Source of the DNA: Tubiluchus corallicola
Taxonomy: Eukaryota; Priapulida; Priapulimorpha; Priapulimorphida; Tubiluchidae
DNA length: 64,000 nucleotides
Direction of reading: 5' to 3'
Assembly: GCA_030141605.1 (NCBI GenBank)
Contig: JAQGDQ010000037.1
Coordinates: 129,001-193,000, forward strand
The notes beneath the pieces are model-generated. The model made no database searches. It was not told the DNA's origin and saw nothing but the letters and a program-made list of their open reading frames with translations. Both the position numbers and the translations under genes were made by a program. Each line of letters starts with the position of its first letter. Within the stretch, counting starts at the first letter, position 1. Shown here in pieces: positions 1 through 23,300 of this stretch.

Positions 1-1640
1 TTCGCCAGCCTCAAGTGCAATCCTCTATATCGCATACTGCCTTTACTTCGTAAATTCTTTCAAAGGCTTGCATCTCTCATTACTAATCTTGGGCCTCAAA
101 ATCAATAAAGGTGAAAAAAGTTTTTTAAAGTGTATCCAAAAAACTTTTTCTACAGAGTTATAATACTTAGCGATGCGGTATTGCTTCGATTGCTATGATT
201 ATTTTTTTTAACGTTACACGGTGTCACGGCCATGCGATGCATGACTTCTAGCTTAACTGGCCGATATACAGGGCCATTCACCACTATAAGATACAGAAGT
301 ATTTGAACAGTACAAAAGCCATCGGATACTGTGCATTATATACAACGTCATTCTATCTAGGCTAATATTTGCCCACTTCATTCAGGTATCGAATTTTCTG
401 TTGAACGGATGTCGACATAGTTGGTACCTTTCTTCTGTTCGTCACATGTTTGAGACACGTTTCGTCTATAAGTTTTATTTTGGGCTTAATGGGCTCCTGT
501 GAGAGAGAATAGTTAAATTCACAATGTATCGACACCATTTACGTAGCACCAGCACGACTCAGTAGTGAAGTAATTGCCTTGTCATACTTCTTCACTTAGA
601 GGAGCTCTTGGACAATCCACCTTGTGAGGGATTCTGAAACTTTCAGAGCATTGGTGGAGCGCTCACATAGTGGTGGAGTCTGCAACGTTCTGGCTACGCT
701 ATTCGGCGGTGGTGGAGACGCAGAGATACGTTTACGATTCCAGACAAAAATAATTGTGGCGTGTAAGGACTCATGGATCGGCTACATGGTGGAGCATCCT
801 CCTTATCCCAGTAGTGCATCGTGGATTTGGGACTGTGAACCGTCCTTAGTGCATCCTAGAAGAGCCGGCCATCAGGAACTATATATAAACATGAGTATAC
901 TCTTGTATGTACAATTGTTGTTTGCTTTGTTCTTGTTTAATAATATACTGTATGATTTGCACAGCATCCAGGTGTTTAATAGTTCTATTTAAAACTTTGT
1001 GAAAGCGTTTTACGATTAACAGCTCGATGATTATGTTTAGTAAAATAATCGAGTCCTATAGGAGAATTGCCCCAACATGAACCCAAACGCTTGGTGATGA
1101 AATTAGTAGAAGTGATTACTCTGACATGTTAGTAAATTAAGAGCTCTGTCTGTTTAGTGGTTCACACTCACGGAAAACATGCGACCCGAGCTTTAGATTT
1201 GAGACACTGACGTTAAATTACCCTAGACCGATTATAACACATTAGTTTTATACCTACAAACAGTCACACACGGTTTTATCTAAAGTTCTTTCAAACGACT
1301 TACCTTTAAAATGGCTGCCCCCAATAGTCATCGTGAAAGTTTAATTTACAAGTTTTATAAGGCGTTACTGCTAACCTAAGGTCTGTATGCAGTAAGACAG
1401 TATGTAAATAAAACAAAATTTCAAAACCAATTTTTTTTTATTTATTAATTTTATGAAGAGTGTTTTCTTGTCCTTTAAATTACTGGTAAGACGATTTGCA
1501 TACAGAATGGCCAACACAAAGTTACCGTAATACTTTATTCTGTCAAAATGTAATAAGACAAAACCAGCAATGTCGGAGTACCTAAAAGAAATAAAAGCGA
1601 TACCACGATCGCTGTGTGCAATCTCTAACAGGTCGCCTTC
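1..1640. other. Intergenic, no gene recognised
   Basis: AT-rich non-coding sequence. Short open frames here (for example 624-992 plus) have no recognisable motif and no convincing splice context. Nothing else supported. Confidence 0.5.
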
Positions 1641-1643
1641 ATT

Positions 1644-1827
1644 TTACGTCGCCTTAAACTGAAGCGACTCATTGAAACTTTTTTCAAAGTATTTCTTTGA
1701 GGAATATAAAGACTCTACGTCAGCCGGGGGTCCTAAATAACGCAGCTCATTGGAATTACAAATGATATCTTTCAAATCTCTATGCGATGAGCGGCACTGC
1801 ATCGGATAGCGGAAACGATAACTGTAA
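1644..1827 (-). other. Possible orphan terminal exon (weak)
   Basis: A minus-strand stretch of about 60 open codons follows a good splice acceptor: a pyrimidine-containing tract ending TTGTGTTACAG, with AG at about 1828-1829. It ends in TAA at 1644. Its composition is protein-like rather than low complexity, with the segment RYLGPPADVESLYSSKK. It lies on the same strand as, and downstream of, the sulfotransferase gene, but resembles no part of that family that I recognise and no upstream exon can be assigned. It may be a chance open frame. Confidence 0.22.
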
Positions 1828-1849
1828 CACAAGATGTGGTGATTTGCTG

Positions 1850-2671
1850 ACCCGTCTAACGACTATAAATACTTCATAAACCCATCTGATTAAAGAAAAA
1901 CCAGACGATTGATTAGACTCAATCTCATTTAATTTCCTTGCCTATGAAAGTTAGCAATTATTTCTAATGTTTTGAATAATTACATTGGAAAGTTAATTAA
2001 CGACAACCGAACACAGCTATCGCTTACGTTACAAACTAACTACAGTTAGTTCATATAGTACCTGGCAGACATCTTCCCTTATACAAGCACGTTTGCGTAA
2101 GCAAAGATTGCTATAAGACGCTGATGTGATGTAAAATGGGCTTCACTGCTGTTCATGATCATGCTTATCACGGTACCGCGCCTTTTAGTCTGTCACGCAA
2201 ATGTTCGCTTTGAAAGTTTAACAAAATTTAACTATCGAGGTAATTATTATTTAATCTAAGCTTTGATTTAAAAAAACTGTTGTAGTTTTCAATATTTTTT
2301 AAGCCATACATTATTTTGAACTAATGTCTATACAATCGTCCGGTCAATCCGGCTTATGTTGACTTAATAGTAAAAAGCGGCAATCTCTGATGCAAAACCC
2401 GAAGAACGAAACAACTAAAAGAGGAACAGATTTACCATAGTTTAGGACTAGGTTAAACGAACAACTTTCTAATTACATGTTCTTTATGCGTTTATGTTCG
2501 TAGCCATCGTCAGAATGTTGTTTGTCACATTGTGAACGACTTCCGAAGAGTGTGTCTACATGTATGGCCTCCGGACTAGATTTGTAGAAAAACCAGTCAA
2601 CAAAGGTAAATGCTAGAAATTATGTGGTATAAAAACGCGGAACAAATAACACTACAGAAACCCTCTGTCTC
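1850..2671. other. Intergenic, nothing recognised
   Basis: Low-GC sequence without recognisable genes or repeats. It ends at the left target duplication of the 5S-derived SINE. Confidence 0.45.
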
Positions 2672-2681
2672 TCAGGATAGT

Positions 2682-3240
2682 TGTTGGCATCCTTCTGTCT
2701 CGGAAGACAATGGAGGAGTGTGCGCCAAGAGAGTTAGTTATTGATCACATTGATGGAGCTGCAGCATCGACTGTGGCTGAGCAGTCCAATCCTTGAACCA
2801 TTGGAGTGACCTCTCCAGCGCGCACACCTGGGCAAGGTGTATGAAGATCCTGAGTTGCCCAGACAACAGGAGCCCCCTCTCTTCCTCCCTGGTGTAGTCC
2901 AAAGTAAAGCGGAGCGATAGGTTTGGCACCAGGTTGGCTGCAGGAGCTGCCGGAGTCAGTGAGCATGCTGCACTGGTCCGCCTTTGGGGGTCCACTCCTG
3001 ATTTGGAAGGTTTACTCCTCTACACATGGCCGTTGGGTCACTTGACCTCCTCCGCCCTCTAGCCGTTGCCTGCTTGTGCAGCTCCTCAGCCCAGTGTTGA
3101 GATACAGTGTGGGCATCCCGCAAGCCTACTGCACCTGGTATTCCTAGACGGTCACCCATCCAAGTACTAACCAGGCTCTACGTTACTTAACTTCGGTGAT
3201 CAGACGAGGACCGGTGTTTTCAACGTGACGTGGCCGTAGA
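2682..3240 (-). mobile_element. 5S rRNA-derived SINE (SINE3-type), 559 bp
   Basis: The element reads on the minus strand. Its head (3240 to 3122) is an essentially full-length animal 5S rRNA lacking only the first base, including the internal promoter. It continues without a T-run terminator into a GC-rich body of about 440 bp and ends in a tail containing GAAGGATGCCAACA. Perfect 10-bp direct repeats flank it. In SINE3-type elements the 5S head supplies the RNA polymerase III promoter and the tail mimics the 3' end of a LINE that mobilises it. Here the tail's LINE partner is not identified. GC content stands well above the surroundings. The intact direct repeats and near-consensus head suggest a recent insertion. 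Open frames inside the body are not considered coding. Confidence 0.82.
3122..3240 (-). rRNA. 5S rRNA-like head of the SINE (not a free gene)
   Basis: 119 bases match the animal 5S rRNA pattern end to end on the minus strand, including the core segments GATCACCGAAGTTAAG and TTAGTACTTGGATGGGTGAC that form the TFIIIA/polymerase III internal control region. The first G is missing and no oligo-T terminator follows at 3121. With the flanking target duplications, this makes it the 5' module of a retroposon rather than a chromosomal 5S gene. Whether it is transcribed is unknown. Confidence 0.8.
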
Positions 3241-3568
3241 TCAGGATAGTATCAGTATGTTTAATTCACAGATTTGTGTGTCTGTGGCTTGAGATCAAAT
3301 GAATTTCCTGGCCATTCAATTCGGCGGAAAAAATTAATCCAATGGGATTTTCTTATCAATGCTTCGATCACACCTTAACACTGTGGGCTGTGCGAAACAC
3401 AAGAGGCTTTCCAAATAAAGTTTGAGGACGTGATAGATTCGCTATTATTTCCGCAATGCTTGTTCTATACTATTACTCATTCTTTCTGTACCCAACTGAC
3501 AAAAGGTTATGTAATATGTACATCCCTTATACAGTACCAGTTGTGTGGTAGTGTGACAAACAACACTT

Positions 3569-16163
<12,595 letters not shown>

Positions 16164-16850
16164 GTCACGACATATAATATTTACATTGTTATTGAATTCA
16201 CAACTTCAAATTTGGCTGCGTCAGTTAAGCTAATCTCCTTAATTCTACTAATTCTCCTCAAGCTAATCTCACTAATTCTACTAATCTCGGCATCTACTGT
16301 CTGAACCAGTTTTACAGGCGTATAATGTAATACCTACTAAGCAAGAAGCATTGCATGCGCATGTGCCCCAAAAATGTTGAGGTTGCGCTTGGTCAGCTGT
16401 GTATTGTATTGTAATGTATTGTGTATTGTGTCTGTAATGTAATTTTGAAATTCTACTTTTAAATTTGTAGCTTTGCTCAACGCGGGTTTATTCATTACTA
16501 AAGTTAAGCAATGCCAAATTTCGTTACAGAATGGCTGGGTGGCTACCTGTCTAACAGTAGCGCCTGCATCATTCGCCAAATTCTGACTGCTTAATTGGTT
16601 AGGAAATGCTGCACACACATCCAAACGTGACCAAGACATTTCAGCTCATTCAGTGTATCATCTTGAAGGATTAGCCGGGTTAACTGAGATTTCAGGCCTG
16701 ACTCTGGTTCTGTCAACTCAGGTCTGTGCTGATCTGTCAGGAGTCTGGTCTGTCTGATGTCCGATCTATCAGAGCGTCAGGTGTGTAGTCTGTGGCTGGT
16801 CTATCTGGTGTCTGGTCTGTGATCATCTCTGAGATCTAATAGAATTGATA
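16164..16850. other. Region upstream of the sulfotransferase start
   Basis: Presumed 5' flank of the minus-strand gene. It contains short imperfect tandem motifs: ctaattctactaatctc around 16230-16290, tgtattgtaatg around 16395-16440, and a cryptic tctggtctgtctgatg repeat around 16680-16835. The 100-codon minus open frame at 16337-16639 partly consists of such repeats and has no recognisable domain. No TATA box is identified. Confidence 0.4.
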
Positions 16851-17497
16851 GAATTTATTATTGGCAATTACATTATATTACATACATACAAGAAAACAAC
16901 AACGAAATACAAAAATACACATAAGAAATAAGAAATTTATATAATTTTAGTATAGATACAGTTAGCGTATCACGAAAAAATGATAAAGTTCAAGTTAACG
17001 AAGTTGCGTGCTATGTTAGAATAAAAACATTGTCATAACCGGTTGTAGAAGGAGCAATAAAGCGAAAAGTTAATTTCGTCTTCTACTTGTTGGCTCTCAC
17101 AGTGCTGACAGACTCTCATATTCACAGGGACTTTAGGCTGTTGGTATCGTCAGCTCTAAACAAGACTACATTAACTTTGTCTTTAATCGACAAATAGTTT
17201 CATTCAATTTTCACCCAGTGTTTTTTTACAGTTTCTACCTTTTTTAATCAATTTATTTTAAGCGTGTTTTATATTTGATTCTTTGTGTTTTAAATCTGAT
17301 TTTTGTACATTTCTTGTTTTAACGATTATTTATGTTCACTGATTCTCATGTTCACTTCTCTAATAAGGTCCAACAGGCAGCTTGTTGTTTGGGGATCAAG
17401 TTTCCTGCTGCAAGCAGGGTTAAGACCTAATACTGTTCGTGCGCTTTTTGTGTTCAAAATGTGCTTTTTTACTTTTTCTTTGTTGTAGTTTAGTGCT
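16851..17497. other. Intergenic, nothing firm
   Basis: AT-rich sequence between simple-repeat blocks. Nothing beyond weak LINE-tail resemblance near 16860-16900 (minus) is seen. Confidence 0.35.
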
Positions 17498-17605
17498 AAT
17501 ATAATATAATATAATATAATATAATATAATATAATATAATATAATGCAATGCAATGCAATGCAATGCAGTGCAGTGCAGTGCAGTGCAATGCAATGCAAT
17601 ACAAT
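17498..17605. repeat. Pentanucleotide array ATAAT to GCAAT to GCAGT to GCAAT
   Basis: About 21 five-base units. The array starts as ataat, switches to gcaat at about 17545, then gcagt, and returns to gcaat before 17605. The period is kept while the unit sequence changes stepwise. Confidence 0.9.
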
Positions 17606-18460
17606 ATGCCCAAATCATACTTACAAGGGATAGTCTATAATCTGTGAAATATCTTAATCACCACAGTGAGAATAAATGACTTTTTCGCACTGCTTGTGTA
17701 ATCCTACTTCTGCTGGCCGAATTTCTTGAAAACCATCAGTGGAAATGGGCAGAAACTTGCTTCGTAGTGACTTAGATCACCCTACTTCCAATTAGAACGA
17801 TTGACTGAAGACATACGGGACCTCTCAGCACAGTAGGATTCATTAAAATATGTATTTGGTTTTTTGTAAGGAAAAAAGCTCTGCCTGTGTCATAATGATT
17901 TAACGACTTGAGCGTGATCAAAACATCTTTCAGTCAAGTGGACAAAGTTTGTCCAAGATAACTTGATAAATTTTGAAGTGTTAATAGTATTCGTTTTTAG
18001 ATTATGGCAGCCTAGAACGAAAACAAGTATAAAAAATAAATACCGATTCACTGTTGCCATGAAATAAAACATTTGCGTTGCACTAAATGATACAACAACT
18101 TACAAATTTATGTAAATATTGACACGTCTTAAAACAACTAGGCCTATGCAAACTTGTAATCCACTAGAGTTGTGCAAAATGGACAGCTTTGTGTCACTAC
18201 CTAACCTTTGGATAGATCGATTGCTCTCAAGCAGAAAGTGCGTACTTGGAACCAGTCCTAAAATGTAAGAACACAGGGCGCACGAGTGGTGTGCACTAGC
18301 TCTAATAATTACACGTGAGTAAACCTTGCTAGTATTTACTATACATGTAGTATAATTTTAGATACAATACTGTATAAAATGTTTTTAAAAAACTTGCATA
18401 AAGCTGTAAGATACAAGATGGGGGAGCATCCAGAAGAGCAGATAAACTTCAACCAGTGTC
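17606..18460. other. Intergenic, nothing recognised
   Basis: No coding, RNA or repeat signal could be supported here. Confidence 0.4.
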
Positions 18461-18699
18461 ATGCTACAGTCAAGTGTACAGGTTTTACCTCGCAAATGCA
18501 GGCATGCTGTTAAGGTTGCTACATTAGCGGATGATGCTAAAGCATTATCCATTGTGCGAAAGCAATATGGGAAACTGAATTTAAAAGGCTTAGAGAACAG
18601 TGTCCATTTTATTCACTTTGTAACTACTGGCTGTCATTATCTGTCAAATTCATCTATAACCTTCTATATCTATAAAAACAACGGCCATCAAAAATTGAA

Positions 18700-19690
18700 A
18701 TAATACATATTTGTAAGTTTCATTGCTCATAGCGGGCAAACCCGTAATCTCAGGTACCCCACAAGGTAGTATATTGGAACACCTGTTATGATTTACCTGA
18801 AGTTCTCGATCCTGTTACCTGTAAACTATATGTTGATGATTTCAAAATGTATGTTTCATGTACCGACCATTTATTATTGCATTGTGCTATCGACCAATTA
18901 ACAGACTGGCCCTACAAATGGCATCTTAAAATAGCTGAGCATATAAGTGCATCATGCTTCATTTAGGATTTGGCAATTTTGATCTTCATTTTCTTGACGG
19001 CATCCCTCTTACCCATCGTAACGAATGTAATGGCTTAGGCGTTACAGTATCATCCGATTTGATATTCTCGAAGCATTGTAAGACCACAGTTTCTAAAGCA
19101 TTATTATTCAGTGTTTCTACTATAGAAATTCTACACTGAAAACAAAAATGCACTTTTGACTGCCTATAGAACTTATGTGCGTCCCTTGGAGTACTGCGCA
19201 TCAATGTGGTCCCCCACCATACGCAAGATATTGACAGCATTGAAAAGGTCCAGCGATATTTTTCTCGTAGGCTGTACCAACGAAGTCAGTTTAATTAGGT
19301 TTCTTATTTAGACACAGTGTCAGAACTAAAATTGCAGCCACTCGAATTAAGACGCCTTGTCTGTAATTGTAAGATGGTATACAAAATTTGTCATAAAGTT
19401 GTGGGTTTAAATTTTAATGTTTTTTTCCAGTATGCTTCAACCAATCACTTACATAGTCACAACTTTAAATTGTTTACATATTTTTCAGATTAAACGTCTC
19501 AAAATTCCCATTTGCTAACAGTGTTGTAAACATTACATTTTTTGAATGATCTAAATTCTCACGTAGTTCTTACTTCTTTGTCAGTTTTTAGCAATCGATT
19601 AGCAAATGTTAATTTACTGTCTTATTGTAAGCTTTGTAACATCGTCATTGGCGTAAATCATTCTCTCCAAACCATATTATTGTATAAAAC
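18700..19690 (+). mobile_element. Decayed CR1-like LINE, C-terminal RT
   Basis: Plus-strand remnant in several frames: SGTPQGSILE (about 18750), a catalytic-box equivalent LYVDDFK (about 18830), then the thumb and C-terminal region with TYVRPLEYC (about 19170), IEKVQRYFSRRL (about 19235), LQPLELRRLVCNCKMVYKI (about 19335) and NHLHSHNFKLF (about 19443). The order matches the end of CR1/jockey-type polymerases. Numerous stops and frameshifts show an old copy; the 5' part is missing. The 18461-18703 open frame just upstream is not recognised. Confidence 0.7.
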
Positions 19691-20026
19691 GTGTTGCATA
19701 TAGTATATAATTCATTATTAGTTCCAATTTATTATGAGCCCTTTAATAAGATGTATTCAGTTTTAGGGCATTGTTTTTATAGATTTTATTTCTGTGTATC
19801 ATTTTATGTTTTATAGAATCAGGGTAAGTGCGCTTGCTAATTCCTTCTTTTATACAATTTTCATACATGTATAAACGTCTGCTTACGAGTTTTTCAGTAT
19901 GCTTATAAACGTAATCAGGAGTCCTGTTTTATTTAGTCTTTTTATAAATAAAATCATAACGATTCTTGATTATACATACGAAACCGTAATGTTACATAAC
20001 AACTACAGGTAATTACTACTTATAAA

Positions 20027-20353
20027 TAAATAACTATGGAAGTTTTTGCTGAATCAATCAAAGTGGTTTATTTATGATATTGCAGCAATGATCAGGCTGA
20101 AATAACAACAACAAAATAATTACATATAATACTGCCATACCGCATAAGTACAAATATAAATGTTTCGAATTATGCTAATTTAAGAATTGTTGCTTTAATC
20201 GCAAAAGTATAACTGCAAATAATATACCGTTCTAAATGTTAAACATCTGCTCGACACTGCATGGAGTTCTTATTGTTAAATGTGTTAAGAATTGCCTCGT
20301 GGCAAACAGCAATACGGGTGCTCTTCATATGGTGAAATCTTCAAGATCCTCTA
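20027..20353 (-). repeat. 3' LTR of the Ty3/gypsy element
   Basis: The left copy of an approximately 327-bp direct repeat, aligned base for base with 25288-25614. The only difference seen is g at about 20192 versus c in the right copy. On the minus strand the LTR starts TAGAGGATCTTG immediately after a polypurine tract and ends CCATAGTTATTTA. Such near-identity implies very recent insertion. Confidence 0.92.
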
Positions 20354-23300
20354 TCCCCCCCTAAGTCTTGGACGGAGGTAGCATACGTCGAAGACTGATA
20401 ACTGACCAAATTACCAGACATATCAAAGTCTTTGTGCCACTGAGGAGTTGTCCTCTGCCGAGTTGAACGACGTAGTGGTATAACTGGGTTGGGTGGAGCT
20501 GATGCAGTCGAAGGAGGGTCAATGGACTTATCAACTGGTTTGGAATTGTCTGGTATGGTAGTTAGTGGCATATGTGAGGGTGTGCTGAGGTTAGGGAGAG
20601 GGTCCTCTGGTCCAACAGGTTTGTCTGTTTGTTTGAAATCCATGTGTTTGGGTGACACTAAGGTTGAATTATTAGGGCGTTGGTTTGTTTTAGGTGGCAA
20701 AGTGGTTGATGTTGCAGGTTTCTCGACTGGTAAGCATCTGTCATTGTAAGCAAGGTCAGTATCAATAGAGATACTGGGGCGTGGTGGATGAATTGGTTCA
20801 TATTTCCGAAGAAAACGTCTATTCCGAAGTGTTACTCTGCCCGAGCCATCCACCTTGATGACATATTGGTCATATTGACGGACTTCAATGACTATACCAG
20901 ACTTGTCCCATTTGGTAGGATGTTTCCCAGTCTGATTTTGTAAATGTACCTTGTCACCAACAACTAGTGGGGGTAAGCGTTTTGTGTGTTCAGTCCACCG
21001 TTCCGATGCTTTCATGTGTCTGTTACGCAAGGCTTCTTCTCGGGCTAGTAGTGATTCCTGCCAAGTGTTATGAGGTTGGTAGCGACCGGGTATTATAGGG
21101 ATGAAGTCTCGTATAGGGCGGCCAAACAGACACTGGGCAGGTGAGAGTTTGGTATCTCTGTCTGGGCAGTTTCTGTACTGCAGGATTGCTCGTTGAAACA
21201 AGTCTGTATTAAGGTCTCCCTGGGGGCCAGTATTATTCATAATCATGCGCTTAACGGTCTTAACGCCTAATTCGGCTCTACAATTGCTGTGAGGAAAGGC
21301 AACCGAAGAGAGACGATGATGGACACCCCAGTCTGAAAAAAACTGGCGTGTTTGGAATGAAATAAATTCTGGGCCACCATCTGAGGCCAGTTCCTCAGCA
21401 ATGCCGTAAGTGACAAAAACTCGGCGGAGGCAGGCAATGAGACCAGTGGCCCCAATTGGAGAACGTTCGACAATGGGCCAGTTGGAATAACGGTCAACAA
21501 CAACGAGGTAGTAGACGCCCTTGTAATGAAAGAAGTCAGCGCAGATGCACTGAAATGGGTATACCGGCAAAACTGGGGGAACGGGCGGTGCTGCCGGTTG
21601 TGAGGGTGCAATACGGTTGCATTCTTGGCAACGACTTCGAAGTGCCGATATGGCTGTCGTTATGCCTGGCCAGAATACTGATGATTCTGCACGAGAAATC
21701 ATGGATGAGACCCCTTGGTGTGCTGCATGGAGTGATGAAAGCACAGTGTCACGTAGGCATGGGGGAATAACGATGCGTTCTTTATAGAGAATAACACCAT
21801 CGATGGTGTGGAGGTGTTCCCTGAACTGGTAATACTCACGTATTGGAGCTGGGAACTCCTGACGTGCTTCTGGCACGTTAGTTTCTATGATGTCTCTTAA
21901 TAAGTTCATGGTGGTGTCACTTGTTGTAGCAACTCGGACCATATCCCATGTCACTGATTTGAAGTTTGCAAGCTTTGTGGCAGCTGAACATATTAAGGAT
22001 GTCTCAAAGGAATCTGAAGGCGTTTCCTGACAACGAATACCTTCCAAAAGGAAAGTAGGTAGGTTTGGCAAGGTAATATTAGTGTCCTGTCGAATTGTGG
22101 CAATGTCGTCAGGCAAAGGCATATCACCAGCATGGCCAGGGCAAGACGGGTGTCGAGAGATGCCATCTGCAGCTCGATGTTTTGCTCCAGGGACATGTAT
22201 GACCTGGAATTTGAAACGGAGCGTCTTTTCCTTCAGATTCCTAAGGCGAGGGTTGGGCATGTCATCAAGGGATCTGTTGCTGAAGATCTTGAGCAATGGT
22301 TTGTGGTCCACTGCAATAGTCAGGTTTGTACAACCCAGGACAAAGTACCTAGCTTTTTGAAGGGCATCTGCCACTGCTAGGGCTTCACCTTCAATTGGGG
22401 CATATCGTGATTCTGCTGGTGTGGTGAATCGGCTTCCCACAAGAGTGATTTTCCACCCAGTACGGCAACAAAAAGGAGTTGATTTGGGGCATTTGCAGTG
22501 TTTTTGGAGCAGCCAGAAGCCAATGCCTGACTTTGACCAATCAGTGGCCAAGCATGTCGGCCGTGTTTTATCGAAAATTCGAACACCGTCTTCTATTTCC
22601 TGAACAATGAGTGCCTTGGACTCATTAAATATCTCATCTAGTTGTGCATTCCATGTGAATGGGGTCCCGGGTTTCAGGAGTGCACGGAATGGAAGCATTC
22701 GGTCAGCCATACTGAAAGCATAACTAACTTGGTTTATTACGCCGAACCAAGATCGAACATCAGTGATGTTTTTTGGAGTGGGAAATTTTAGTATAGCTTG
22801 GAGATATCGCCGACAAGGGCGGACACTATTGGGTGTAATTTCAAATCCTGCAAATTCAACTGTGTCTTCAGCAAAGATGAACTTGTCAGGATTAAGAGTG
22901 ATGCCATGACGGCCACATATGTCAAGCCATTCTATTGCCTGGAAAAAGCTTTCTTTGATTGTAGGTGACCAGAGGAGTGTGTCATCAATACATTTTGTGT
23001 GACGGGGTACGTGTGACACAATCTCGTCATAGCGTCTTGAGTAACCATCACCCGAAGCAATGTAGCCCTGTGGGGCTGTTTTGTAGCGATATCGGCCCCA
23101 CAGAGTGATAAACGTAGTAAGATGGCGGTCCTCTGCACGGATTGGGACACTGTGGTAGCCATTCCAGGCATCAAGTACCGTTTTCTTCATGTTTGGGGGT
23201 ACAGATCTTGCCTGCAGAAATGGTGACTGGGTGTGGTGGGTTTCTCTTGTGGCATGAACATTTAGGGCTTGAAAGTCAACAGTTCTGCGGGGTTGGCCGT

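Larger units (their letters stand above)
2672..3250. repeat. Target-site duplication bracketing the 5S SINE
   Basis: The ten bases tcaggatagt occur at 2672-2681 and again at 3241-3250, exactly at the two borders of the 5S-headed element. This is the hallmark of target-primed retrotransposition and fixes the element at 2682-3240. Confidence 0.8.

Noticed and set aside
2738-3159. Three overlapping minus-strand ORFs
   Set aside because: They lie in the GC-rich body of the 5S SINE. No protein motif is visible and the element structure explains the region.
3122-3240. Functional dispersed 5S rRNA gene
   Set aside because: No T-run terminator follows, the first base is missing, and target-site duplications flank a 559-bp unit of which the 5S is only the head.
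16337-16639. 100-codon minus open frame upstream of the sulfotransferase
   Set aside because: Partly simple-repeat derived, no domain, no splice support.
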